Below, in pieces: positions 1-12,340 of a stretch of DNA of 64,000 bases; positions within the stretch are counted from its first letter, which is position 1, and every line of letters starts with the position of its first letter. The position numbers and the translations under genes are program-made. Origin of the DNA: Petrolisthes cinctipes. Lineage: Eukaryota; Arthropoda; Malacostraca; Decapoda; Porcellanidae. The DNA lies in assembly GCA_033782935.1 (NCBI GenBank), contig JAWQEG010000169.1:806001-870000 (forward strand), read 5' to 3'. The notes below the pieces were generated by a model. The model was given only the letters and a program-made list of their open reading frames with translations, was not told the origin of the DNA and ran no database searches.

Positions 1-340
1 ATTCACTATACAGACCCTTATACTCTCTACACACACCACTATAACTCACACACACCTACTCACTATACACACCCTTATACTCACTACACACACCACCACA
101 ACTCACACACTCACTATACACACCCTTATACTCACTACACACACCACTATAACAAACACACACACCTACTCACTATACACACCCTTATACTCACTACACA
201 CACCACTATAACTCACACACTCACTATACACACCCTTATACTCACTACACACACCACCATAACTCACACACTCACCATACAGACCCTTATACTCACTACA
301 CACACCACTATAACTCACACACACACCTACTCACAATTAC
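1..340. repeat. Tandem satellite, about 50-60 bp unit, AC-rich
   Basis: The first 340 bases repeat a unit built from 'cactatacacaccctta' followed by 'tactcactacacacaccac' and a short 'cacaca' run. Units differ mostly in the length of the CA run. It lies in the intron or 3' part of the RING gene, whose exon 4 ends at 479. Confidence 0.85.
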
Positions 341-478
341 ACTCATAATTTTTCAGAAATACCACATGACCACAACCACACCTCTCCCACTACATATCAA
401 ACACACACCACATCTCACCAATACCCCCACACTCAATGGTAGAAATTAGACTTGGTAAAATATTAACTATGAACTTAC

Positions 479-3400
479 TGGCATGGTGAAGGCATCAGGG
501 GGTAGATTTTGGTTCTGGAGGCAGTGGAAGTAATAACCCTCATCTTCTCGGGTCACTTTGAAGTAGATGCGGTCGTTCTGGTTCTCCCTATTATCTGCCA
601 TCACTTCCTCAAGTTCCTCAAACTGTAGAGAAAGGAAAGCAACTGTGTAGTGATAATACATGATGTTGGACGGGACAGTACTGTACAGACAATACAATAC
701 AATAATGTGTTTAGAATACATACTACAGATAAGACTGTGGATAAAGGATATACTGTATAATTATTATCAGTGAACAGTGTGACTGCCATAACAACACTGT
801 ACTACTACTACTACTGGTGATGGTAGAGAGGTGGCACAGTACAGGTAGCGAGTTGGGAAAATAGAATTGGGATTGTGAAGGTAGCAAGATGAGTAAAAAT
901 TCTAATAATAATGATAATAATAATACATATGACTAACAATATACACTTACTTTGTTGTCATTTAAAAGGATATTGACTTTGTCCATAATAGGTAGAGTAA
1001 GGTCACTCAGTTGGTTAGTGTGTTGTGTAGCATCAGCCTCACCATCAAACATCATCAAAGCCTTATTTGTCACATCACGAACCTGTTGATATATAAAATA
1101 TTGTTGTTTTAACCTTATGTAAAGTGGAAGCTTTAATAATGAATAAAAGTAAAGTATAAAAACAAAGCCGGCTGGACCAAAAAGACCTTGTAGTCACAAA
1201 GGACAAGAAGACAGAGAGGAGGGACTACAAGTAAGAAGGAATAAATGGAAATGAGGGATTGTTGAAGAAATGAGAGGGAATGGTTGGGGTCCAAAGGGGC
1301 GCCCTAACTCTGTGTAAGGTGGAAGCTTTAAAAGTGAATGAATGGCCTGTGTTTGGCCAGAAAGATCTTGTAGTTACAAGGGACAAGGAGATAGAGATAA
1401 GAGACAGCAAGTAAGAAGGAATATAAAGAAAAGGAGGGACAGTTGAAGAAATGAAAATTTATACATTGTGTTGTTATAAAACAATCAAAGTGATTATATA
1501 AATAACAACATAAGGAAAACTCACACTGGTACACTAAGTATATTGGTCAATACACTTGTATTTTACCATTATGGGTTTTCTACACTGGGTCTTATTACAC
1601 AAATGACATAAAAACAAATGTACAAAAGAAAATCAGAACTTTACATTTGTAATTAACAAAGTTCAAATAAAGAGTATCATTTAAACCCTGAACAGTAAAG
1701 AGGGAGTAAATACATTTAATCACTCTTCTCCAGGCTAACTTCTTAATAGCTTAGTAAAGTTGCAAATTGTCTATAAATAATTGACATTAAAATTCAACAA
1801 TATCAAATGCCTGATGCAATTAGTATTACAGAAACCTTAAGATCATCTTCTGATTGACATTAACGAATTAATGGTTAATAAAAGCATGTTCTCAATTAGG
1901 ATTACCTGATAATAATAGTACTAAAATATTTATCAAAGCTGATATTATTGATGATGAAGTTGTTGTGCTAAAACACATACATTTAGGGAAACTGAGGTAA
2001 TATATGGATGGTTCTAAGGGGGTAGTAGTGTTGGTAAATTTGTAGCAACTAATTACTCCAAATTATTCCAAGCACCAGACCAACATTACTTTTGTTAATC
2101 TAGTCCTGTTTCTTGATATACCTTGTAGGAATCAAGGTACTTCAATGTACCAATTGTATACTATCTCCTTAACAGCACCAGTATTAGAGACCTAGTGTAT
2201 GGATGGTGTATAATATGTGTGTGTAATATGTATGATTTGACAGTAGTTATGTAAATCTATGTATGTCTTGACAGTAGTTATGTAAATCTATGTATGACTT
2301 GACAGTAAATATGTAAATCTATGTATGACATGACAGCAATTATGTAAATCTATGTATGACTTGACAACAGTTATGTAAACCTATGTATGACTTGATAGCA
2401 GTTATATAAACCTATGTATGACTTGACAGCAGTTTTGTATATTTTAAAGAGTTCATTATGAAGTAAGAGCTGATCATTTTTAGAACACTGAGTGGATAAA
2501 GGTTGAGGATGGATATAAATACCTTCTTACTGGTGGTGACTGTTTTAACATCTGGGAAGAGTTCTTGGTACTTCCTCTTCCAGTCTTTATTCTCGTCCAT
2601 GTAGTGGCAAGCTTGATTAATGACTTGAAGAGCCTCCTCTCCATTGCCCACTAACTGTATATCTTTAATAGTGTCCTTCATTTGTTTCATTCCATCTTGA
2701 GTTTCTTTCTTATAAACGTTTAATCTGCAGTCTTCCTGTTCCAGGATGTCCAGGGCAATCTTGTGTTCTTTCGTGAGGTCATTTAGAAGTTGGTTGTGCT
2801 CCTTCTTCCATTTATCGATCTGTGTCCCATATTGATCCAGCTGGGACTGAATTACTTGACGGTCTGCCACACCACTCTCCATATTAGTCTTCTGTTCATC
2901 AATAAAGTTCTTCAGTGTAGGTGTGATGGTGGTAAATGTGGCACCTGCTGGAGTACCAGGTTTCTTACTTGATGTAGATTCTTCAGTTGTGTTGATGTTT
3001 TTGGAGGGTATGAGTGAAGTCAAGGCTTTCTGGTGCTTTAGGATTTCTTCAACGGTGTAGTTGATGGGAATTTTGTTGATTGTTGTTGTTCGGTGTTTCA
3101 CTCGACAGCTTGGACAAGTCAGGTTCTTTGTTTCTAACACCTTCCTCAAGCAGGATGTGCAGAAGGTGTGACCACAGGGGAGTGTGCGAGGCCGGTGCTC
3201 TGTGTCATCAAACAGAGTGGAACAAACACCACACTCTGCTGGGTTGTTCTGTGGTGGAAACATGTCATTGATTAGAACCAGTTTTACATACAACTCACTA
3301 AATAGAATACAGTTCACACAAGTCAACAAACTTACTTAAGAGTTTAAAGTACACATTACCTTATAGATTAATAATGCAAAACAACACTCCACTTTCTAAT

Positions 3401-3544
3401 GAATTTCCAGCTTTGTATTCCTTGTGCATATTATATTATAATACATTATATTATATAAAGTTACCTGTGGAAAACCTCCATCATTGCCTTCAGCCCCTGG
3501 AGCAGTAGGTTCCTGTTTGATACCTGTGTCCTTGGTGTCCATAC
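479..3544 (-). CDS. RING finger/coiled-coil protein (TRIM-like E3 ligase candidate), 3' end outside window
   Basis: Four exons join in frame on the minus strand: 3544-3465 (ATG at 3542), 3248-2523, 1082-951 and 622-479. All junctions are phase 0 with AG acceptors and GT donors (GTAAC, GTATTT, GTAAGT, GTAAGT). The visible protein is 360 residues. Residues 32-74 form a C3HC4 RING: C32-x2-C35, C51, H53, C56-x2-C59, C71-x2-C74, with the typical 'LPCGHTFC' core. This fold normally binds two zincs and recruits an E2 enzyme for ubiquitin transfer. Residues about 120-260 are charged and heptad-like, consistent with a coiled coil. Exon 4 ends at an open donor, so more exons lie left of position 1. An acceptor just before the ATG suggests a non-coding first exon upstream. 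No B-box was recognised, so TRIM membership is inference. At the exon 2 donor a stronger-looking GTAAG lies 7 bp upstream, but using it breaks the frame. Confidence 0.85.
1165..1460 (-). repeat. Two minus-strand copies of a SINE body with a pyrimidine-rich core
   Basis: Read on the minus strand, both copies carry the order 'cattccctctcatttcttc', 'aactgtccctcc', a 'cttgctgtctc'-like block and 'cttgtaactacaaggtctt'. The same order occurs on the plus strand near 41.2 kb, 53-55 kb and 57.7 kb. They sit in the intron between exons 3 and 2 of the RING gene. Confidence 0.7.
2215..2440. repeat. 31-bp minisatellite, about seven units
   Basis: Unit reads 'gtatgacttgacagtagtt' then 'atgtaaatctat'. Units diverge by one to four bases. 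It lies in a RING gene intron just downstream of exon 2. Confidence 0.9.
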
Positions 3545-3599
3545 CTGAGGAAGGAAGGTGGTTACATTCTTGGCAGTTCACATGATAAAGAAATGGAAA

Positions 3600-4283
3600 A
3601 AAGTGGATGGCATATATGAAGAGAATTCAAAGTCAGGCTGACTGACAACACACATATAACGGTAAGGAAGCCCTTACGTTACTACCCGGGTGAAGAGACT
3701 CCAGAATACGCGGTACAGTTTATTGGTAATACAAGGGGATACAGCACATGTAAGTATACGGGAGGCCAGACTGTCGTGTAGAGTCCGTAATTGCAGTGGA
3801 GCGTCTGTAGTTGCCGTGAAGAGTGGTGAAGGCTTGAACAACACGTGTGATCGGAGCGAGAACACGTGTTTGTGGCAGGTGGACGACGGAAGTGAGACAG
3901 GGCAGGACCTCTTAGTACTGGAGCTAGTGGTATAGTCTGTCTTCCAGCGGCTGGCAGCCACCTTTTATCTCGTCGGCCACTGTCCCGGATGTAGCATCCC
4001 TCACGTGACTTTCCCACCTGGTGTAGGTGTGCTGCTTGGTGAAACATTGCCCCGGAAGGACTGTGGTCAGACTGCCTGAGTCCCTAAGGGAGGATTAACC
4101 TGTCTGGCCAAGGGATTAGTTTACTAGCCATGTCTGTAGGCTGGATGGTGATAGAGGTGCGGCCCAGACAAATGGTAGAGGTGCGGCAACGACAAAGGGA
4201 AGGAGTGGCACACATGGCACCACTACAAACACAATAATTCCTCCCTCCCTTCCTATTATATTCAGAATAACTATTATTTTTCT
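3600..4283. other. No gene recognised upstream of the RING gene
   Basis: Several overlapping short open frames occur on both strands here, with no recognisable domain and no consistent splice structure. The segment would hold the promoter of the minus-strand RING gene if transcription starts near 3.6-4 kb, but no core promoter element could be singled out. Confidence 0.4.
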
Positions 4284-5253
4284 TTTCTTTTTTAGATGCA
4301 ACTAGGCATCTGGTAGCGCAACAGCTAGGGTCATATAATGCCCAACAAAAAATGGTCATCTACATCATTAATAAAATATGTACTTACATTAAATAGGCTT
4401 CATTACCCCGAAAGGGATAGGCAGCATGATTAAAAGGACACAAACTAAAAATCACATTTTTACTAAAAAACCTGTCAACTCAAGTAAAATATATAAAAGA
4501 ATCAAAACTAAAAAATATCAAACTATCTAAAAACCATAAATATCATAAAATCATAATTTGTGGAGGAGGCCAGCCTCCTCCACATAGGAGAGGGTGTTCC
4601 CTCCCACACTACAAGACTCCCAGAGCACCTGGGAGAGACTTTAAGAACCGTCACCCACCCTGTACTTGGAGATGTGCCTACGACGAAGGTTCCCAAAGCT
4701 GGGACACTCGACATTAAGATGCCACACTGTCAGAGGGACCAGACAATCTTCACTGAAGGGAGGGGGTGCTCTCTCCATTAAAAAGCCAAGAGTCAATAGC
4801 GTGTGGCCAATGCGGAGATGGATAAGAGCCGTCTCCCACCAGCGGAACAGGCCGCTGTAGCTCCACAAACCAAGGTGCTGGCGGATGCCACCAGGAACAA
4901 ACGGCAGCATCTATGTAGGGTCGAAGGTCCACTGCAGGTACGGGATGACGCCTGGCAGGATGCCGAGAACTGGAGGCCACAGCCTTAGCCAGGGCATCAG
5001 CCAGCTCATTTCCATCGACACTCACATGAGCCGGAACCCAACAAAATGTACCAGTAACTCTGCGGCCATGACAACCCAGGAGAACAAGCCACTCGAGAAT
5101 GGCCAACACCCGGGGATTGGAAGAGTTATAATTGCCCAAGGCCTGCAAGGCAATACAGGAATCACTAAAAATAGTAAAAGAAGGCTGTGGGAGAGTAAAA
5201 ATCACTTGGAGGGCATATAAAATGGCTGAGAGCTCGGCAGTAAAAATTGACAT
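4284..5253 (-). mobile_element. LINE with RNase H domain, 5'-truncated copy A
   Basis: The minus strand from 5253 encodes the RNase H part of a non-LTR retrotransposon: 'FTAELSAILYAL' (catalytic Glu), 'FSDSCIALQAL' (Asp), then 'VPAHVSVDGNELADALAKA' (last Asp). RNase H removes the RNA strand during target-primed reverse transcription. The 3' part is shared with copies at 31.7-33.1 kb and 61.1-64 kb, down to the tail beginning 'tgttgcgc' (minus). Copy A starts abruptly at 5253, so it is 5'-truncated. A frameshift follows the RNase H region. An RNase H domain after the RT fits the I-like superfamily; the exact clade is not resolved. Confidence 0.85.
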
Positions 5254-6080
5254 TTTTTATTTTTTTTCCATATCTCAACCTCGGGGCTGTAGGCTATCAG
5301 TAGCCCGTGACTCTTGTGAGGCCCCGTGATTATTGGGTGTCGCACCAGATGAGACAGTGGAGCTTCGTGGTGATGTTGGTACTGTACTACAACTAGTGGT
5401 TACTTACATACCCCTTGTATTACTTTATATATAAATAAACGTAGTTATTATTGAGATACACACCACATAAACCAAACCTGTGTGATATAAACACTGTCTT
5501 CTTAATTAAGTTAAAGTAGGGACAAACTATCAATCTCAATAGGCCACGCCCCCTTTCCCTTCAGCGCCGTGGATAACAGAATATGTTCTCGTACCGGTCT
5601 CGATGCCACCACTTGACATCCAACCACAGCACTGATAACATCTATTATGTAATCCATTGAACAATAAGAGAATGTTTTAATACCTGTAGTTTTGCATTTA
5701 TTTTTGTACAATTTCTCTCTTATCGAAGTACTAAGTACTTGAACATGTTAAGGACAATATTTGTAGCTTGACTTGGGGTATAGCTTGGGTTGGGGTACTG
5801 CTGAAAGTGGATTGGTGGACACCATGACCTTTCCTCCCCAAGCAGCCAGTAAGGCACTATCACATGTCCTTGACTCCCCTTTGTTACATAGGCCTGGCAG
5901 ACTGCTTCCTGCCTTGTACCGTTAAACATCATTTCAAACATAATTAAACTAATATTTAAAGTTTCTGAACTCTGATGTCGTTATGCGTGTCTAATACGCG
6001 CTCCGTGTACATTCTCGTCAACAGGCAGTATAGTGTTATTTCCTACTTGATAATTGAACAGCGAGTTGTTGAATACCCTG
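5254..6080. other. Unassigned interval
   Basis: No domain is recognised. A 73-residue minus-strand open frame at 5941-5720 (contains 'NGTRQEAVCQAYV') has a codon-like composition but no known family and no clear splice partner, so it is not called as a gene. Confidence 0.3.
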
Positions 6081-6087
6081 GCCAATC

Positions 6088-7172
6088 ATGGCCAGGTGTT
6101 ATTCTTGTGGGGATATAACTGGTGGGATGGATAAATTGTTTGGTTGTAAACCTGTACTCGTTTAACACATTTGAAATGGGTTCACCTCAATGGTGTGAAG
6201 GCTGATAATATCAAGTTGATTAACTGGTCATGTGATATGTGCTATAATGGTCTGAAAAGTGTTGAAAAGGATATTAGTGAATTGAAGAAAGTGATGAAGG
6301 ATATGCAAGATCAAATGAAGAAACTAGTGGATGGGAAGATGGAAGATGTGACTGAGTTGGGTCGGGTTGGTGATGTGATCAGTGCTGACTCACACCTCAC
6401 TCACACCTGGGCCACTGTAGTGAAGAAGAAAAATCAACTGGTTGTAAAGTCAACGGATAATAAAATGAAGGTTGTAGACAAAAAGAAAGAAGTTGCTGAG
6501 GCTGTGTATGGTACACAAATAGTTGACACAATATTCACTCAGAAGGGAAACATTGTGATTAACTTTGAAGATGAAAATAAGAGATATGAAGCAGCACAAA
6601 AACTTGTGGCTGTCCCTGATGTAGCGATAAAAAATGTAAGGAAATTAAAGCCCAAGATAATTATTTGTAATGTCAACAAGGAGGAAGAATCAGGAGACAA
6701 GATTATTAAGAATCTGATTGATGGGAACAAATACTTACAGGGAGTCACTGACGTAAAGTCTAAAATGGAACTACTTTTTTGACAAGCCTGCTACAGGTGG
6801 TACCAAGCATTATATTATTAGGTGTGATCCAGAGATAAGGCAGCTGATTCATAAGAATTGTGATCAAGACAAATTGGAATGGAGTGTTTATTCAGTGAGG
6901 GGCAGATATAGGGCGACGGTCTGCTATCATTGTCAAAGGTTTGGACATATTACACATAAATGTTCAGCCAAAGCAAAGAAAGAAGATCCAATCTATGCTA
7001 AGTGTGCTGGTAACCATAACACGAGGCATTGTACGCCTACTGAGAGGAAATGTACAAGCTGTATGAGGTTTAAGAAAACTGATTTTGAGCATGTGGCAAA
7101 TGATGTGAAGTATTGTTCAGTTATGCAAGAGGAACTTCAGAAAATCAAAAGTAGCACAGAGAACGGATACTG
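6088..7172 (+). pseudogene. LINE ORF1-like gag protein (PHD-like finger, coiled coil, zinc knuckles), frameshifted
   Basis: The ATG at 6088 opens 'MARCYSCGDITGG', the start of a PHD-like finger. A frameshift near 6150 moves to the frame 'THLKWVHLNGV' and 'WSCDMC', which supplies its last Cys pair. The expected Cys after the His reads Trp. Residues near 6260-6330 are heptad-like. A second frameshift near 6778 leads to 'CYHCQRFGHITHKC' (CX2CX4HX4C knuckle at about 6922), 'CAGNHNTRHC' and 'CTSCMRF'. ORF1 proteins of CR1/L2/Jockey-type LINEs bind their RNA with such fingers. No adjoining ORF2 is present, so this is a dead 5' fragment. Confidence 0.75.
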
Positions 7173-7526
7173 AGTAGCATAGACTCAATTCTACGAGGTG
7201 GTTTTTTCAATGCACAGTTATCATAATGCTAAGTTTTGAGAAATGACACAAAGAATATTTAAAGAAATTTTTAAGTGTTTTTTTATAAGAAATGTCTGGA
7301 TTAGTGATAATTGCCATTATTTTTTTAAGAAAAAATTGAAAACATATCTGTTCGCTGGTTACGACATGGGTAATATGAACATTAGAAGTGATTATAGTGT
7401 TAAATAATATTGAGGGAAGCCCTACGGAGCACCATTTGCTGGTGGAGCGGGGCATAGAATATATAACAAACAAGTAACAAGTAACCAACCCCACTTGTCA
7501 GTTTTAGGGCACTTGTCAGTCTTAGG

Positions 7527-7747
7527 GCCTATTCCACAATGACTTTGGTTTGTTGTAATCCTCCCCAACCAACCACACTTGTTAGTCTTAATTATATCCA
7601 ACAAACTCAGTCTCCAGGTAGTTCCTTATTACCAAAGTTTGATAGTGGAGTCATCCAATAATTCACTCAGGAGTCATTTACACAGTTCAGTTTCTTTTGT
7701 TAGGGAGCTTACAAACCAAAACAAACCACTGTGGAACCAGTATCACA
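7527..7747. mobile_element. MITE, about 220 bp, 'TTCCACA' inverted ends, copy 1
   Basis: Left end 'attccacaatgactttgg' and right end 'caaaccactgtggaac' are imperfect inverted repeats. A related copy occupies 25126-25368. Both share the internal 'ccaaccaaccacacttgt' block. No clear target duplication was found, so the superfamily is unassigned. Confidence 0.65.
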
Positions 7748-7749
7748 TC

Positions 7750-9277
7750 CACACGGATTGTTATAGTAAGAATGGTTGCCAAGACATATTTCATAAACAA
7801 AACAATTAACAATATAATTAATAAGGTTAAAATGACTCACCAATTAATTGATTGAAGATGAACAATGATCACTCTAGTCCTGGAAGACCTTGTAGACTAC
7901 GATGAAACACACTGACTGTAGGTTTGAGATAACATAACCATTATTATAATATATACTTTCCTTTGAACCTTTTATCATTTTACAAGATGTAAGTAGATAT
8001 TGTATTAATGATAAACATTGGCTATAATTTAACCACATGGTAATATTATAACTTGGTTTATAATAAATAAGAAACACCAACCTTCCTTCTAGACTCCCGT
8101 GTGGTATTTTAATACACTGCAAGCCTAAGGACAAAACACAAGTTTCTCAGAATGGAGTTCTAAAATTACCTTACATTATGAGGAAATTTTTTTAGATTCC
8201 CCCAGATTTCAATTACTTCACAATTATTATATCTATGGGTTATTTGTTATCTTTCCTTATAATCAAATATTTGTGATTATTTTCTAATGAGATATTATAG
8301 TAAATACAAGTGATAAGTTTGAAAATGGCACTATATAATATCAGGAAGATGGTATATTAGAATTACCTTAAAATTCTCTTTACCTCAGAATTGTCTTATA
8401 TGAGGTGATATTACGCTAATCTGAGGTAATTACCTCACAAATTATATCCCTGGCTATGACTAAGGTGTGAGTGATAACCCTGGCTATAGTTGTCAGTGGG
8501 TTATCCCGTCCAAGACGTGTCCAATAAGGAGTCATAATACAGTCATTGTCAGTCAATATATTACACTAGTTGGGGGGAATTGGATACTTTTAAACCTACA
8601 GTAAAATAAGTTAATAATTCTATATACATATTTTGGGCAAGTTTTGTTTGGAATTTGATACTTTTGAAGCTACAATATAATTCCCATTACTTTTGTTCAG
8701 ATGAATCTTGCAACCTTCAACTCAGTGCCAGGCAACAGCTGTTTGGGAACATGACAGTGTTACCAACCATGAGGAATTTTACACAGATTTAGAGTATCTG
8801 AAATGCAAATGGAAAAAATTGCTCGTAATTTGGGTAATTTTTTGTACTTTATGAAAATTTGTGATAGTAGTAAGGAGATAGTAGACTGTTGGTATATTAG
8901 AGCACCTTGATTCCTCCATAATATGCCAAGAAACAGAACCAGGTTAACATATATGTTACTTGGAATAGTTTACAGGAATCAATTGTTTCAGATTTAACAT
9001 TACTGTACATATTTTCCCCTTAAACATTTAATTTGCACCAAATAAACTGTGATTAACTTATACAATATGTGTTTATAACATTCTAATATAAAATAAATAT
9101 TATAATATCATATATATTATAATGTTTTCTACAAAATAGAAGTAAATATAAGATATGGGTATTTGTGGTAAATTATTACCTGTTGATTCATGGAATTATG
9201 GAGTAGACGGGTTGGTAACACTGAAGGATGATATCACACCAGTGTTGCCAAATATGGGAAATTGTGTGGAATAACGG
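7750..9277. other. AT-rich interval without genes
   Basis: No coding signal is seen. Scattered 'aattacctta' and 'gaggtaatt' motifs at 8165-8440 resemble the subterminal motifs of the hAT element at 11.1-12.3 kb, so a decayed hAT relative may lie here, but no ends could be paired. Confidence 0.4.
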
Positions 9278-9619
9278 GTTGGTAACACAGAGCTATACAC
9301 ATAGAGCGCTTAACCCTGTGTTATTAGATAGGGGAGGAGTGTCACAAGTCGGCGGCCATTTTGAATAGCCCTTTGGCGCGCGCTTTGAACTCCCGTACGT
9401 ACTTGTATAGTTTGTTTCTATCCACAGTTATTGACATTTCCCTGATTTGTAAAGCATTGTATCTTGTTATTTAATTATGCAGGTTTTGTTAATTCAATTA
9501 ACAAGGCTAAGATAATGTCCATACGGAAAATTATGCAAAGAAATTAAACTTAAACTGGTTTATTAAACAAGACAAATATATATAACTGTAATCTGTCTCC
9601 CTCTCCCTCCAATTACCTT

Positions 9620-10125
9620 ACATACATACATACATATTACTCTAGTGAGACATTCATACATACATACATATTACTCTAGTGTGACATACATACATATTAC
9701 TCTAGTGTGACATACATACATACAGTCGTGGTCAATAATAATCATCCACATATGGGTAACTTTAACAATTTACTGTGTAATGTTTTCATGTTCACATACT
9801 ATTTTATTGTTTTAAGTAGTGTGTAGCTGTTTGTATTAAATTAAACTATGGCACTATACCTATTTATTGGAATGTTTATCAGCTAAGGAACAGAGGGAAG
9901 CTGTCAAAATCTTACGTGACTTACTCCTATATGGATGATTATTTTCGACCACGGCTGTACATTCATACATACATATTACTCTAGTGTGACATACATACAT
10001 ACATATTATTCTAGTGTGACATATACATGCATACATATTACTCTAGTATGACATACATACATACACACATTCTAGTGTGACATGCATATATACACACATA
10101 TTACTCTAGTGTGACATACATACAT
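9620..10125. repeat. Tandem array of 'acatacatattactctagtg' units
   Basis: About eight units of 30-45 bp mix 'catacatacata' with 'ttactctagtgtgac'. The array is interrupted by the MITE at 9723-9957 and lies inside the transposon at 9286-10526. Confidence 0.85.
9723..9957. mobile_element. Tc1/mariner-type MITE, 235 bp, TA target site
   Basis: Left end 'CAGTCGTGGTCAATAATAAT' and the reverse complement of the right end, 'CAGCCGTGGTCGAAAATAAT', match over about 35 bp. Each side is bordered by TA (9721-9722 and 9958-9959). The 'CAGTCGTGG' start is shared with the larger element at 18634-24812, so both may have used the same transposase. It has no coding capacity. Confidence 0.88.
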
Positions 10126-11094
10126 TCATACTGAACAATGTGAACATAAAATACTTATCATAATAGAGATTAAGTACGTTGTATACATATATATTATAAG
10201 AAGGTGACTGTGGATGAGAGCCAACGATAGTTTTGTTTATCTAACTCATTTCACCTATTAACCGAAATGTATTTATATTTAATCAGCCATTCACTGATAT
10301 ATAGGTTAAAGAAATACTTATTCATATATTGTGAGTCACTATAATGTAGTTAATATACCATATCATCAATGAAAGACCGAATAAATGAAATAATATCTTA
10401 CCCTGGCATAAGCTACCAGAGGCTGGCGGGTTGAGGGGATGGGCTATCTGTCATGGCCGCCAACCCACTTCCGGTGGTGACACGCCAGGGGGGGGGGGTT
10501 AAGCGCTCTATGTGTATAGCTCTGTGGTTGGTAACTTTGAGGGAGGATATCACACCAGTGTTGCCAAGTATGGTGAATGTTTCTTAGACATATAGAAATT
10601 ATATAAAGATAATTCTAGAGTAGAATAAATGGGGAAAATTTCTACCAGACGAAATAATTATCAACAAGAAGATATATATACAATTATCTTCAAGAGTAAA
10701 CAGGGAATATTTAAGGTAAAAAGAAAAATTATCATGTTATCGCTGAGGAAATATCAAGAAGAAAGTAAATATACAAATTATACAAGAGTAAACTTTAAAA
10801 AAAAAAGTGAGGTAAAAAGGAAAGTTCTGATGTTGATTAATTAAAGCTGGGGAAAAATTTGGTCCAACCGATCTGGTAGCACTGTATTTCTTGTAGCAGA
10901 CCTGGCAACACTGTATAATAATCACTTGTCAACAAACTATAAATAGAATAAATAGATTGTTGCTTCACTCTACATTGGTTTGTTTACATTGTTTATTTTC
11001 ACTATTACAGTTAAACAATAAGGGGGTGCGGGAATAGGAGGGGGGGGTTTAGGGGGTGCGGGAATAGGGGACAGGCTTGATGGGGGTTTAGGGG

Positions 11095-12340
11095 CAGGGC
11101 TCTCACTTTCAAGGTAATTACCTCAGTTTGAGGTAATTCAAGTACTCTTAAGGTAATGCAATTTTTAAGGTAATTCTAATGTAATCGAGACTTACCAGCC
11201 ACAATTTAATAATATTCATGGTTCTGCTGAAAAACAGGCCCAGTAATCGCCAGTATGCTCTGAATCGCAAATATATTTTTACGTAAAGGACAAGTTCAGG
11301 AGTCATATAACTCCCTATATATACCGTTGCGGTGCGTTGCGGACGCTTAGACTGCCAGTTTCACGGGGGAGAAAGATGCTGGTGAGTTCTGGAAAAAACA
11401 ACTGTTGTTGAAAAATGAGACAGGAGAGCCAAAATTCCCCAATCTTAGAAAGGTAGTTGCTTCTACATTATCCCTGCCACACTCCAATGCATCTGTGGAA
11501 AGGCTCTTTAGTCATCTACGAAGAATTAAAACTGATATCAGAGGTATTTTGAAAAGTACTAGTCTGGTAAGTTTGCTGCATACCAAAAATGGTCTTAAAA
11601 GGAAGATAATCTCCAGTCATCAGTTGATTGCAGATAGACAACTCCTGTTAGATTTAAAAAGAGTAATGCTACAGATGAGGAAGCCAAGAATCTCATATCC
11701 AAGCAGTTTCAGTAGTTGTTATACATGAAAGCTAAAAAAGGAACTGTTTATGTATTTCCATATTGGACAATCTTTAAAAAAATTTGTATTATGTAATAAG
11801 TATTAAGGGCCTACTGATGAACTAGTCATTCTAGTGTGATAACAGTCTTACTGTTAAGTGTCAGTACTGTATTTGATATGTGTTTTTTTTTGCATTATGT
11901 AATGATAAGCATTATTAATGGGTGTGATAACAATTTGGACAGTCTTACTGTTACTTAGTACACTGTAATTGCAAATGTTCTTTTATTTCTACTGTATTTT
12001 GTTAAGATAAGTATTAGCCTACCAGTATTTATGTTGAAGGGAAGAGCATTTATTTTCTTAAAGTTGTAATGTACCCTATTTGATTTATTAAAAGATTTTT
12101 ATATGCATATTGAGGTTGATTGCTACCTAAAACTAGACCTTTTCAGTTGTGCAAATGCCATTAAAAGTATTGTGAACAAAGAATGTGCACTTTTGTTAAG
12201 AATATAATCATATTTTCCACACAAAAATCTAAGGTAATTTTCAAGGTAATGATCCAGCAGTTCTAAGGTAATTTGCTGAAATCTAGGGTAAAAAGTTACA
12301 ACATCTAAGGTAATGGCTATCTCTGCTTGTGAGAGCCCTG
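11095..12340 (+). mobile_element. hAT transposon, internally deleted, 8-bp TSD
   Basis: Ends are 'CAGGGCTCTCAC' (left) and its exact complement (right). The target duplication TTTAGGGG is perfect: 11087-11094 and 12341-12348. Both subterminal regions repeat an 'aaggtaatt'/'aaggtaat' motif (at least four on the left, five on the right), as expected for hAT transposase binding sites. Only the C-terminal dimerisation region of the transposase remains. Total length is 1,246 bp, so this is a deletion derivative that would need a transposase from elsewhere. Confidence 0.93.
11351..11728 (+). pseudogene. hAT transposase, C-terminal dimerisation domain only
   Basis: The frame is open from 11351 and stops at 11726-11728. 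It encodes 'GEFWKKQLLL', then 'FPNLRKVVASTLSLPHS' and 'NASVERLFSHLRRIKT', the conserved block of the hAT C-terminal dimerisation domain. In active hAT transposases this region drives oligomer formation. The BED finger and the catalytic RNase H-like core are absent. The first ATG-like start in frame is a TTG, so it is not a functional gene start. It lies centrally in the hAT element and shares its orientation only by inference. Confidence 0.85.

Larger units (their letters stand above)
9286..10526. mobile_element. DNA transposon with about 30-bp TIRs and 8-bp TSD (hAT or P superfamily), non-autonomous
   Basis: Left end 'CACAGAGCTATACACATAGA' is matched by the reverse complement of the right end at 10526, and the match continues through 'GCGCTTAACC' for about 30 bp. 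The 8 bases GTTGGTAA occur directly before (9278-9285) and after (10527-10534) the element. An 8-bp duplication fits hAT or P elements; the long TIR with a CA start leans towards P. No transposase is encoded. A TA-flanked MITE (9723-9957) and a tandem array are nested inside. Confidence 0.88.

Noticed and set aside
2531..2531. Stronger donor (GTAAG) 7 bp upstream of the exon 2 end used here
   Set aside because: It would give phase 1 and an immediate stop in exon 3, whereas the GTATTT donor keeps the frame.
5720..5941. 73-codon minus-strand frame as a possible exon
   Set aside because: No recognised domain, no paired splice sites and no linkage to the RING gene frame.
10629..10844. 71-codon Lys-rich open frame
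   Set aside because: AT-rich composition and no family resemblance; likely chance.
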